The notes beneath the pieces are model-generated. The model searched no databases and was not told the origin of the DNA. It worked only from the letters and a program-made list of their open reading frames with translations. A stretch of DNA of 64,000 nt from Histomonas meleagridis. Lineage: Eukaryota > Parabasalia > Tritrichomonadida > Dientamoebidae. Both the position numbers and the translations under genes were made by a program. Where the stretch lies: contig WSYJ01000161.1 in NCBI GenBank assembly GCA_020186115.1, forward strand, positions 1 through 64,000, in the 5' to 3' direction. Below, piece after piece: positions 10,807 to 20,421 of the stretch (positions are counted from its first letter, which is position 1; each line of letters opens with the position of its first letter).

Positions 10807-12117
10807 TTAAATTACTTCCATTGTTTCCATTTTCCTTTCGTACGCCACAAGCTGTATAGTAAGTTGGAAAACGTACAAGTCTGAACGCGTCATTTCCAAC
10901 ACTTTCACCATTTTCCCCTCGTTTTCCACGTCTCGACTTGCATCGTAAACGTCTCTCATTTTGTCCACCCCGAGTAAACCTTCCAAAAAAACTCTGACAG
11001 CCTCAACTTTGAACGATAGCGGGTCATTTCGCTTCACATTTCCGAGTCTGAGCTTTCTGCCCATGAAATAAAACTCACCCAAAATTAATGATTCCACTTC
11101 TTCTGGTACATCAATTAGGTTATCATTTGATATAACCATTCGTAAATTTTCAGCCATTCGTTTCATATCATCATAAATATTCGCAAGTTCTCCTTCAAAT
11201 TCTTCTTCTTCGTTCTCAATTATTAAGTGTACATCTGAAACAGCTCCATATGGAGTTCGACCAGGTTTAATTCCATGGAATATTTCATGACCTAACTCAA
11301 TATCAGCAAGTGTTTTGCCTAACAACGCAATGGCCTTGTTTCGTATCAATGGGATTTTAAAGATTTCATTGATCGTAGGACGCGATCGTGGATCTTTTGA
11401 TAATAAAAGTCGAACTACAGATTTAAGGTCTTCACTATAATGTATTGGCATTGGAGCTGGCTGCTTAAGTATTATTTGTTTCATTAAATCTGTAATATTT
11501 GCACCTGTAAACGCTTTACGTAATGTGATCATTTCATATAAAATACAGCCTAATGACCATATGTCGGATTTGGAATTATAGCGTTTCCCTATGCATATTT
11601 CAGGCGAACAATATGTTGGCGTACCAATTGTAGTTTTTGCCATATCTTCAGTATGATCTAATGTAGTTGATATACCAAAATCACCAAGTTTGATGATGTT
11701 TCCACGCGAAAGAAACACGTTTTGTGGTTTCAAATCTCGATGTAAAATTTTACGATCATGAATATACTTAAGAGCAAGACAAATTTGTACAAAGTAATCA
11801 AGGATTTGCTCTTCGCCAATAAATACCCCTTTACGATTCCTAAGATAAGTACTAAGATCTCCACCATCTGCATAATCCATTAATATTAAAATCTTGTCTT
11901 TACGATGAACACAATTTCGATATCGAATAATATTAGTGTGCTTAAGTGTTTTTAAGATAGCGGCTTCTTTAAGTGAAGCTTTCTTGGCTGATGGTGATAA
12001 TCCAGTTAGATCTAATTCTTTAACAACGCGATATTCATGTGTTGTTATTGATCTAACAAGAATTGCACGTCCAAATCCTCCTTTCCCTATTTCTTTTATT
12101 GCTTTATACTTTTCCAT
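10807..12117 (-). CDS. NEK-family serine/threonine kinase
   Basis: 436 residues. The N-terminal kinase domain (~4-260) is complete: glycine loop GKGGFG (11-16), beta-3 lysine at ~33, HRDLKPQN (126-133), DFG (146-148), activation segment GTPTYCSPE. The motifs YADGGDLSTYL and SDIWSLGCILYEM place it in the NEK (NIMA-related) family, which acts in mitosis and on centrosomes, basal bodies and flagella and is expanded in flagellated protists. The ~170-residue C-terminal tail has no recognised domain; it is acidic near 305-320 (NEEEEFEGE). ATG at 12117 is well placed, three residues before the kinase domain. It is probably active; its cellular role is inferred from the family. Confidence 0.93.
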   Translation of the reverse strand: MEKYKAIKEIGKGGFGRAILVRSITTHEYRVVKELDLTGLSPSAKKASLKEAAILKTLKHTNIIRYRNCVHRKDKILILMDYADGGDLSTYLRNRKGVFIGEEQILDYFVQICLALKYIHDRKILHRDLKPQNVFLSRGNIIKLGDFGISTTLDHTEDMAKTTIGTPTYCSPEICIGKRYNSKSDIWSLGCILYEMITLRKAFTGANITDLMKQIILKQPAPMPIHYSEDLKSVVRLLLSKDPRSRPTINEIFKIPLIRNKAIALLGKTLADIELGHEIFHGIKPGRTPYGAVSDVHLIIENEEEEFEGELANIYDDMKRMAENLRMVISNDNLIDVPEEVESLILGEFYFMGRKLRLGNVKRNDPLSFKVEAVRVFLEGLLGVDKMRDVYDASRDVENEGKMVKVLEMTRSDLYVFQLTIQLVAYERKMETMEVI

Positions 12118-13897
12118 TTGATAATGAAATGCATCAAATTTGAATATGTTTAACCGTAAAATTTGACGTTAAATCATCAGAACTTTCAATCGAACGATGG
12201 CATTTTTTCACTTGAAAACGATTATTTAATTTTAACCATTGAATGGTATTCGTTCATCTCAGATTCTGCAATATATGTTTTCAATATGCTGATTTTGCTT
12301 GGGCTTCGAATTAACTTAATTATATCTTAAAGGATGTCTACATAAGATTGTTTAAAGTGTTTGGATTGTACAAGGATGGATGATCATAAGAATCTCTATC
12401 AGTAAGTAATAAGTTCATTGAAAACTTTCTTCTTACTTTATATTTCAATCGTATCTGATTTGACTTCTTCGTATGTTGAAATAAGTTCACTATATTTTGA
12501 AATTCCATTTGTATCTTGTGCAACATTAAGGTTAATGTGCATTATTTTAGTTTTCCAAAAATTGTTAATCGAACTTTCCCTCTTCGTTTCATTAGTGGTT
12601 ACAAAAGAAGAGTTTGTTAAAACTTAGGTCAATTGTAACAAGTAATAGAGCCAAACTTTTCATTGGGGGATCCATTTCACTTTAAACAAAGTTCACTTCG
12701 TGGTCAACCATTTCTGGAAAACTCGCTTCTTATAAATAAAATGTTGCTGAGAAACAAGATTTAACAAATTCGTTTTCAATAATGTTTTTGCTTCTTTTCT
12801 ATGATTTATTTCCTAAAGATTTTACAACAGCAGTAATTCAAAGATTTACATTTTTTTTCAGTGTTTTTTATTTTCGGTGACACAGAAAATGAAATTCAGA
12901 ACAGGCTTTTCAGTGATATTCAATTAACAAAGGACAACCAAAAAAATTTATGCATATGACAAAATGTTCTTCCAATACATCATCCATTCATTCCAAGTAA
13001 TGTACAACAAAGAAAAGCATGATTTGTTTTACCTTTCATCCTTCAATTTATTCTGAAACATTTTTCAAATTTTCATATCTCCAAAATTTTCTGTTTTTAA
13101 GCTAAAGCACTGGTTTCTTTGGGAACGAATAATCTTTGTTTAGTGTTTTTTAATTCTAATAGTTAAAAAACTATTGATAAAAAATCTATATTTTTTTAAA
13201 GCTTATGATGGAAGAAAATGATATTATTCTATAAAAGCCATTGAAACGACATCATTTACATATAATATGTAGGTATTTTAGATGATAAATGCAAATTAAT
13301 ATAATTTGTAATTGTATCTTGTACATCTAATTAGAAGAATAATTATCCATTTATATATGTATTAAACTACTTTTGCAAGAAAACAAAGATTTGAAAGAAT
13401 GAAAAGGATGAAGTTTTTGAATTTGATGATTTGTAAATTTTCCATAATATCTAAGAATTTATTTTCACTATAGCAAAATTATATAATATAATGTTAAATA
13501 ACAAAATGATAATTTTTAAATAAGTGTAACATAACTTATATGGTCATTATATTGCATGAAATGATTTGCTACAAAAAAAATATATTTTGATGAACAAATT
13601 TATTCATTGTTTGGGCGAATATTGACTTTATTTCAATAAGGCTTTGAATTACTTCTAAAAATCAATAATCACCGTAAAAGATTAATATAATTTTCTTTGT
13701 AGATGGAAGTTTCCAGAGGTTTTTCTGTGGAAACCGCTAAAAAAGTCAAACCGATAAATAAAAATTTTCATTCAGCAGAATTCAATTGTCTGGAGGTTTG
13801 CTGTCAAAAACTGTTTATAAACAGCCCACAATTTTTGAATGTCCTTTGTAAATGTTTATAAACATTTCCGGTCATCAATGTTTCATAAATATTCATA
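12118..13897. other. Long intergenic gap, no gene recognised
   Basis: About 1.8 kb of AT-rich sequence. It contains a CAAGTGAAAA-type box near 12213-12224, about 100 nt upstream of the NEK ATG, and the promoter of the phosphoesterase at the right end (TTTATAAACA repeats at ~13815-13865). Short frames on both strands lack recognisable motifs. Confidence 0.5.
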
Positions 13898-15808
13898 ATG
13901 GAAACAAATATAGAAGAAAGGCAATTTAATGTACGCTTTCTCCCCTACTTTTATGCACATTATTTGAATTTTATCTTTTTATTCATTTGTTTATTATCAA
14001 CTTTTATTTTCACCAAATATTCAACAGTCCGAAATATTCAATCCAATAACATGACTGAACCTTTTACTGAAGAACCATTTTATTTTGTTCAGATGTCAGA
14101 TACCCATTTTACACAAAAGAATCCTTCTAATGTTAATAATCTTCGAAATATATTCAAAAATATATCTAAAAAATTAGATCCATCAGTTGTAATCATTACT
14201 GGTGATATTACTGATGGAACTGATGATGGTTCTGAGATACAGAAATATGGGCCAAATCTACAAAATTGGATTTTATACAATATGACACGTTATCAATCAG
14301 GTCTCATTAAAGAAGGAAGAGTTTTACTTGAATATCCAGGTAACCATGATTATTTTAGTATTTCCGAAGATGATTCACCAAAGAACTATTACAAACAATT
14401 TGCACTTAATAGTGAATTACGAAATTCTGGAACAAATTATACAATTGAAACAAATGTTGGGAAAATTAATTTTATTTCATTCACAGGATTACATTTCCCT
14501 TATCCAACTGGACCTTTTGGTTCTATTCCAATATTGATGCAATCAGATGTTGATAAACTTCAAAATAGTTTTATGGATGATGCAACAAATATTATAATTT
14601 CTCATTTTCCAGTCAATTCTTTATGGCATCGATCTGCATCAAATGGAGAAAGTTTTAAATCGATAATTCGTAAATCAGATATTTATTTATCAGGACATAC
14701 ACATCCAAAAACATTTAAAACTTATCATGTCGGAGATACATTAACAATTGCTTCGACTTCAATTTGTTACAGAAAAACAGCCGGAATTATTACACTTGAA
14801 AAAGGTGCAATTGTTTATAATGAATTTAATCCATCTGATAAAAATATTATAGCTATTTCTTATCCTGTGCCATTAAAACAGGTTAGTAAGTATCAAGTAT
14901 TTAATGAAAATCATTTTCCTGTTCGATTAATTGGATATTCTAAAAAAGAATTAAAATTAACTTTAATAATTGATGATAAAAAAATCGGCACAATACCAAT
15001 GAAAAAGATAATTAAAGAAAATGTTCGTCTTTATTCATTGAATATAACACTAAGAGATGGAAAACATAAATTAGAAATTAAAGGCGATGCAACAAAAGAA
15101 ATTGAATTTTTTGTTGGTAAAAAATCGCCATTTTTTGTGGAAATGATTCAAAATGTGAATACAAAAGATTTTACATTTTCATTAGCATTTGTATTTCTTG
15201 CAATTGCAATATTTAAGTTAATTCCATTTTGGATTCCATTTAAAGAAGCACTTGATGAATTCGAAGAATATATGTTTTATTGCGGAAGTAATACAATTCC
15301 AATATATAAACAAATTTTTCTTGGTCCATTTTATATATGGAATAGATTAAGGAAAGTTCCAATTTATGTTTATATATTTATCATAATTTTGGCTATAGCA
15401 ATATTAGGCATACCTTATGCAGAAACTAAAATTGAAAATTATTTAGCTATAGTTTGGTTATGGGGTTACCAAGCTAATGGTGATATATATTTTGATGCAC
15501 ATTCTTATTTTATTATGATTTGTTATTATTTATTATGGGTGTTACCTGTTATTAATTTATGTGAAATTTATTTCGAATCAAATAATCATTGCTTGTTACA
15601 AAAAGTGGAATTTGGTATTAATAGTTTTGCTATGTTAATAGCTACAATTGCATGGGTCATAATTTGTATGTTTTATGGCGGCACGTTTTCACTATTTTCC
15701 TCTTTCTTTACTTATTTGCAGATTGTTACTTATCTGTTTTTGATAATAACATTTGCTATAAAATGGAATAGAGTAAAAGAACAAAGCATAAAAGAATTGA
15801 ACGCTTAA
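13898..15808 (+). CDS. TMEM62-like membrane calcineurin-type phosphoesterase
   Basis: 636 residues. A hydrophobic segment at ~13-40 (FIFLFICLLSTFIF) acts as signal or anchor. The metallophosphoesterase domain follows with its metal-binding motifs in order: DTHF (~69), GDITDG (~105), GNHD (~147), SHFPV and GHTHP. A beta-rich middle region leads to five or so membrane segments in the C-terminal ~200 residues. This order (phosphoesterase outside or in a lumen, then a multi-helix membrane domain) matches TMEM62. The substrate is unknown even in animals. All metal ligands appear present, so activity is likely. The start is supported by a single ATG just before the anchor, preceded by a TCATAAATATTCATA initiator-like stretch. 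Confidence 0.85.
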   Translation: METNIEERQFNVRFLPYFYAHYLNFIFLFICLLSTFIFTKYSTVRNIQSNNMTEPFTEEPFYFVQMSDTHFTQKNPSNVNNLRNIFKNISKKLDPSVVIITGDITDGTDDGSEIQKYGPNLQNWILYNMTRYQSGLIKEGRVLLEYPGNHDYFSISEDDSPKNYYKQFALNSELRNSGTNYTIETNVGKINFISFTGLHFPYPTGPFGSIPILMQSDVDKLQNSFMDDATNIIISHFPVNSLWHRSASNGESFKSIIRKSDIYLSGHTHPKTFKTYHVGDTLTIASTSICYRKTAGIITLEKGAIVYNEFNPSDKNIIAISYPVPLKQVSKYQVFNENHFPVRLIGYSKKELKLTLIIDDKKIGTIPMKKIIKENVRLYSLNITLRDGKHKLEIKGDATKEIEFFVGKKSPFFVEMIQNVNTKDFTFSLAFVFLAIAIFKLIPFWIPFKEALDEFEEYMFYCGSNTIPIYKQIFLGPFYIWNRLRKVPIYVYIFIIILAIAILGIPYAETKIENYLAIVWLWGYQANGDIYFDAHSYFIMICYYLLWVLPVINLCEIYFESNNHCLLQKVEFGINSFAMLIATIAWVIICMFYGGTFSLFSSFFTYLQIVTYLFLIITFAIKWNRVKEQSIKELNA

Positions 15809-16173
15809 AGATTTATTCTTTAAAAATATAATAAATACTATCATAAAAAAATCTTGTTTTTTATTAAAGTTTAACATATTGCATCATATTCTGGAAACAA
15901 AATATTGGCGAAAGATATTCTATGGAAAAAAAGTTATTAAAGAACCAATTGATTTTCTGTTGTTGTTTAAAAATTTTTAGAGTGTTTGAAGAATATTTTG
16001 TTCTCAGTTATTTTGATATCATTTTCTCGTAAAATTTAAAGTACTCCAAAGAATTCAATCCTATTCATTATAGAGAGCTATTTCTAGGAAAATTTAAGCT
16101 TTTGAAGGAATGTACATTCAATTTTTTTATTTTAATTGGCCTCAAAGCCGTTTACCGATATATAAACGGTTAA
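15809..16173. other. Intergenic, no gene seen
   Basis: AT-rich spacer between the TMEM62-like gene and the promoter of the Ran-binding protein. No frame or structure of note. Confidence 0.5.
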
Positions 16174-16181
16174 TAACGATA
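16174..16181 (+). promoter_or_regulatory. TAACGATA, Myb recognition-type element
   Basis: The octamer TAACGATA matches the Myb recognition element described in Trichomonas ap65-1 promoters and overlaps ACGGTTAATAACG, which itself looks like two Myb half-sites. It lies about 100 nt before the RanBD gene ATG. A Myb protein is encoded 9 kb away at 25247, but no regulatory link is shown by the sequence. Confidence 0.4.
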
Positions 16182-16201
16182 AACGTGCGTCATTTCATGC
16201 C

Positions 16202-16226
16202 CGTTTATTTCCCCCACGACCTTTTT
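16202..16226 (+). promoter_or_regulatory. CGTTTATT plus CCTTTTT start-proximal boxes
   Basis: CGTTTATT (16202-16209) is followed by CGACCTTTTTCAT, whose CCTTTTT core lies at 16220-16226. The second box resembles the M5 (CCTTT) motif that overlaps transcription starts in Trichomonas. The nearest ATG downstream is at 16235, only nine bases away, and opens a 26-codon frame different from the main gene. Confidence 0.5.
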
Positions 16227-16275
16227 CATATCAAATGTCCCGACCAGATAGTCATTCAATATTGTTGGTCAATCG

Positions 16276-17490
16276 ATGGACAAAGGAGCTTCCTCGCTCA
16301 GTTTTGGAAGCTTAAATGGTTCAGTTAAGCCCACTGAAGGAAATAACATTCCACAGATAAAAATGCCCAATGGCGCTTTTTCAGAATTAATTAAATCTAT
16401 CGATGATAAAGAAGAAAATAAAACATCTAAACTTAACTTTAGCCCCACTCTTACAAAGCCAGCTGGTGATGAAAAGCAAGAGAAAGACAAAAATAATAGT
16501 ACGACTGATTCATCTTTTAAGAAATACCAAAATTTATCTTTTAACAAAGCGGCTCCACAAGCCTCAACATTTAATTTTGGCAATCCGTCTGAAAGCAAAG
16601 AAGACTCAAAAGCTCCATCATCAAAATTGACCAATAATATTGACAAATTTTCTCCTGACTCCAAGAAAGATTCCAAGTTCGACTTTGCCTTCATTTCTAG
16701 ACAGGACAGTCTTTCCAGTTTTAATTATCCCATCATTGATCTTCCTTCAGCCAAAACGACCTCCTCTGATAAACGTCCTGAGATTAAACTCGAACTACCT
16801 ACTCAGCCGCCTACAAGTCATCCATTTACCATTACGCCTAATTCCAGTTTTGTCTTTCCAAGCAGCAGCTCGTTTTCATCTTTATGTGATACCTATGAAT
16901 TTAACTTTGGCACTGGTGTCAATTTCATTGCTTCTACGCGCTCACCTTTTGGGGCCAATTGTTTTTCCTATACTCCCAAAGATGACGATGACATCGAAGA
17001 TGATTTTGAAAATATGACCCCAGCGTTTGTTGAATCTAATGAAACAGGGGAAGAGAACGAGGAGAATCTTATTGAGTGTAACACGAAAGTATATCAATTT
17101 AAATTTACAATAGATACCGAACTCAAAGAAGGTGAAACAAAGCCTGAAGAAAACGAATTTCTAAAAGTCGAGCGCCATAATGATAAGGATTATGTGTGTA
17201 GGAAGAAATTCGTGGTGAAAGGCGAAGGGCCGCTGCACCTGAACAAGGGAAACGGTTACTATAGAATTGTTGTCAGGAGAAACAAAGTTGGAACAATCAT
17301 TGTTAACTCGAGAGTCTTCGAAAGAATGAACCCTTCGCTAAAGGATAACAAGTTGAGGATATTGTTACAAAATATCGAGGACAAGGAAGAAGGCGTTTCG
17401 GTGTATTTGTTGAAGTTCGATGAATACGAAACAGCAGTAAAAGTGACAGAAGAAATCAAAAAAGCAATTCAAGAAATTAGTAAAAAGTGA
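16276..17490 (+). CDS. FG-type nucleoporin with C-terminal Ran-binding domain (Nup50/Nup2-like)
   Basis: 404 residues. The first ~270 are disordered, rich in Ser, Lys and Asp, with scattered FG-type motifs (SLSFGSL, FNFG, FNFGTG), and end in an acidic patch (DDDDIEDDFE). A RanBP1-type domain fills ~275-400, with the diagnostic GEGPLHLNK and YYRIVVRRN and a final hydrophobic helix. Such proteins bind RanGTP at the nuclear basket and speed importin recycling. The family N-terminal importin-alpha-binding motif is not seen. The start is uncertain: an upstream ATG at 16235 sits where the promoter predicts but is out of frame, and the main frame has a stop at 16249. Confidence 0.85.
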   Translation: MDKGASSLSFGSLNGSVKPTEGNNIPQIKMPNGAFSELIKSIDDKEENKTSKLNFSPTLTKPAGDEKQEKDKNNSTTDSSFKKYQNLSFNKAAPQASTFNFGNPSESKEDSKAPSSKLTNNIDKFSPDSKKDSKFDFAFISRQDSLSSFNYPIIDLPSAKTTSSDKRPEIKLELPTQPPTSHPFTITPNSSFVFPSSSSFSSLCDTYEFNFGTGVNFIASTRSPFGANCFSYTPKDDDDIEDDFENMTPAFVESNETGEENEENLIECNTKVYQFKFTIDTELKEGETKPEENEFLKVERHNDKDYVCRKKFVVKGEGPLHLNKGNGYYRIVVRRNKVGTIIVNSRVFERMNPSLKDNKLRILLQNIEDKEEGVSVYLLKFDEYETAVKVTEEIKKAIQEISKK

Positions 17491-18082
17491 TATAATGGTG
17501 TGATAATATGCGCGCTTTAATATATAATTATGAATCGAAAATGTTTGAATGTCGAATTTGCAGTTGATATGAAACATTAAATTTATACTTTCTAGAGACC
17601 TATTAACAATAGATTAGTTATTTTCCTTTAAAATTATAATATTATAATATTTTGTAATTTATTCTTTTGATCTCATTTAGTAAGGTGTATTTTCTAAGTT
17701 TAAAAAGAAAAAGAAATGATTAAAACATATTTCAAATTATTCAAATGAATAGTTTTTGCATTAACATTAATATTTGAATACAGTTTCAACGGACATTTCG
17801 ATGTTTTCTTCAGTAAAACTGAATATAGTTTTCTCAAGCTCAAATTCCTGATTAGGAATTTCAAGCAGGTTGATGAATTATTCAAATTTTCATCTCATGT
17901 GTTTATGTTTGTAATGACATCATTAGAAATGTGCTTTTATAAAGTGCAAAACCACAAAAAAAGCCACGCGCAATGAACTTCAGAAAATTGAGAACTCCTT
18001 AACGTAAGTTCAAATGGAGTAATTCGTAAATATATTTATCTAAGTTTGTAAAATAAAACAACAAAAAAAAATCCAATGTCGT
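17491..18082. other. Intergenic between convergent genes
   Basis: About 590 bp of AT-rich sequence between the RanBD gene (plus) and ARPC4 (minus). Nothing beyond short chance frames. Confidence 0.5.
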
Positions 18083-18601
18083 TTAGACCAAAATCTTGAG
18101 AAATTCTTCAGCACACTTACGTGCTCTCTTGTTGAGTGTAACTTTCATGTCAGATATTTCCTTGTCAACGTCCTGAAGGAATGTAATGATAAAGTCGATT
18201 AACTTCGCCAAAATCATTTGCTCTGTATGAATGTTAGTAATTAAAAAGGAGATATCATATCCTTCAATTGGCTTACGACGGAGAATACGGAATTGATCAG
18301 CACGTTGACAAAGGAATCTCATGAACATCTTTGTTAAAAGTGTATCTACATCATCAAGTTGCTTTATTTTGACTGAAACCCTTACGCTATTGATTGATGT
18401 TTCAATATATACACATTCAATTTCAGATCTAGAAATCATTATTGGATGTCCAATAACTTCTCGAGATGTTTTTGTTTGTGTTTCGATTTCAGGCTTGTTG
18501 TGACGTTCTACATCTTGTGATGCAAAGTTTCGGAGACAAAGAGCTGATTGAAGAGAACGGCGAATAGCGTTTAAATAGGGCTGAAGGGGGCTTTGTGCCA
18601 T
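18083..18601 (-). CDS. ARPC4: Arp2/3 complex subunit 4 (ARPC4, p20)
   Basis: 172 residues from the ATG at 18601; the frame extends to 18610 only through a TTG. The sequence follows ARPC4 end to end: [20 protein letters not shown] near the start, [20 protein letters not shown], and the highly conserved [23 protein letters not shown] block, ending [12 protein letters not shown]4 and ARPC2 form the core that holds the Arp2/3 complex and its branched actin filaments together. The length equals the usual ~168. It is divergent with the surface-protein gene at 18772; the 170 bp between the two ATGs must hold both promoters. Confidence 0.97.
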   Translation of the reverse strand: MAQSPLQPYLNAIRRSLQSALCLRNFASQDVERHNKPEIETQTKTSREVIGHPIMISRSEIECVYIETSINSVRVSVKIKQLDDVDTLLTKMFMRFLCQRADQFRILRRKPIEGYDISFLITNIHTEQMILAKLIDFIITFLQDVDKEISDMKVTLNKRARKCAEEFLKILV

Positions 18602-18771
18602 TGTGGACAATCGAACAATGCAAAACAGACCTTCTCAAATTATTTGAGCACTTTACTGAAAATGACATCGAGTTAACGGGTTTGATTTTTGTCCTTCTAT
18701 TTTTTTGTAAAGTTTATAATTTAAGAGGCCGTTATGTATACTGTAACTTCAGTAATCAAAGAGAATTGCAA

Positions 18772-19854
18772 ATGTTTTTGCTATTTGTTTCTCTTGGATT
18801 ATCATTTCAAAACATAACCATAAAATCATTAATTTATCAAGGAAATTCAATGTCTCCTTTATTCACTCCAATTCACAATCAAAAATTATCGATATCTTTT
18901 TCATATTTTTTCAAAATGCAATCTCACTTTTTGTTTTCTTCTAATATAAGATCTATGTCAATTTTATCATCTTCTTTTTCATATTTTTTAAAATCTCCAA
19001 TTAAAATTGAATCTTTAAGCTATACCTTTTTTAATGAAACATTTACTGAATCAACAATTTTTTCCAATGCTAGCCATATATTCTCCATAAAGAGTTGTAC
19101 TTTTATCAATATTTCAAAATACGCAATACAATCATCTGTTCCAATTCAAATCATATCAACTCTTTTTGAATCGTGCTATGGCTGCATTAACCATGTGAAT
19201 GACAACATAACAATTGATTCAAGCAAATTCTATAATTGTATTAATTCCTCATTAATTCAAGTTCAATCGCGTGATACAGTATCAATGACCAACACCAATT
19301 TCACGGAAAACAGCTGTTCAGGTATTTCACTAACGTCTCAAGATTTAATTTTTAGATATTGCGAAATCTTTCAAAACAATTTCACCGATTATATGCTTCG
19401 CCTTAGCTATTGCACAACGTTTATTTCTTATTCCATGTTTCATTCCGAGAGTAATTTTTCCCAATATGCTATTTCGATTGGAAGTCAATCGATTGCGTCA
19501 TTTAATGTTTCGATTTTTCATCTTCCAATAAATGTATACTCTGTTTTTGTTGAGTCTGGTTCTGCCGTTTTAAATTATTGTTGTTTTGACAAAAACGAAA
19601 CAGAAGAAATTGATGGAAATAACGTTGTGTGCGTAAACTGCAGTTTTGGTCAAAAATGCGAAAACACTTTCTCTATTTGGTGGCTCGAACCTGAAGAAGA
19701 TAGATCGAAAAGAGTAATAACAGAATTTGTTTACTTGATTTTGTTGGCGTTGGGAGCAGTGGTGCTTCTGATTGCGGTAATTGTGGCTGTGAAAAAGAAT
19801 AAGGTTGAAAGAAATAGCAATTTCGAACAGTTGGTTGACTTTCAAACAGAATGA
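18772..19854 (+). CDS. Type I surface protein with beta-helix-like repeats
   Basis: 360 residues from the ATG at 18772, the first ATG of a frame that opens at a GTG at 18595. The N-terminus MFLLFVSLGLSFQ is a plausible signal peptide. The ectodomain has many short repeats of the form S-x-F-x-N-C/N, like parallel beta-helix proteins of the Pmp type known from trichomonad surface families, and many N-glycosylation sequons. One transmembrane helix (LILLALGAVVLLIAVIVAV) precedes a ~22-residue cytoplasmic tail. It probably faces the host or environment. No ligand or close family was recognised. Starting at 18772 gives the signal peptide and leaves 170 bp to the divergent ARPC4 ATG. Confidence 0.75.
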   Translation: MFLLFVSLGLSFQNITIKSLIYQGNSMSPLFTPIHNQKLSISFSYFFKMQSHFLFSSNIRSMSILSSSFSYFLKSPIKIESLSYTFFNETFTESTIFSNASHIFSIKSCTFINISKYAIQSSVPIQIISTLFESCYGCINHVNDNITIDSSKFYNCINSSLIQVQSRDTVSMTNTNFTENSCSGISLTSQDLIFRYCEIFQNNFTDYMLRLSYCTTFISYSMFHSESNFSQYAISIGSQSIASFNVSIFHLPINVYSVFVESGSAVLNYCCFDKNETEEIDGNNVVCVNCSFGQKCENTFSIWWLEPEEDRSKRVITEFVYLILLALGAVVLLIAVIVAVKKNKVERNSNFEQLVDFQTE

Positions 19855-20421
19855 ATAAATTTTTGTATTAAACTAATGTAAAATTATTATTTTTTTTTTA
19901 ATCGAAAAAATGTTAACTTGAATTTTGTTGTGGTATTTATGATTTTTTCCCCCTTTTAAATTCCAAAAATCAAAGTTAATAATTAATTTAATGTTCATTC
20001 CTATATGTCCCATACCAAACTTTTGATTTATATTAATTTGTATTCATGTTTTGACTTTATTAATTTTTCTTTTACGGCTTGCTTAATTTTAATTTTTTTT
20101 TTAAGAATGGAGGTAAAAAATTATATTGATTATTTATAAAATTAAATCAAATAGCATATGTTCAAATCTTAATTAAATATTTTGTTCATAAAATCAAATG
20201 AGAATTCTCAAGTCCAAAAGTACTTTAGCAATTTTTATAGGTAAAAAAAATTTAAAATAATTATTCAATTTTGCAATCCTTTATTAAGACATATTTTGAA
20301 CAAATGCCCTTTAGATCCAACAATTTTCAAACAAATCTCCAAGTTCTTATTCAAACGTTTAACAATAAATTCACATTAATTTATAAAAACAAAACCTTTA
20401 CATTATTCACAGTTCTATTTA
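19855..20421. other. Intergenic between convergent genes
   Basis: About 570 bp, AT-rich with poly-T and poly-A runs. No gene recognised. Confidence 0.5.

Noticed and set aside
12338-12627. Overlapping 60-70 codon frames on both strands
   Set aside because: No domain; the plus frame begins with TTG.
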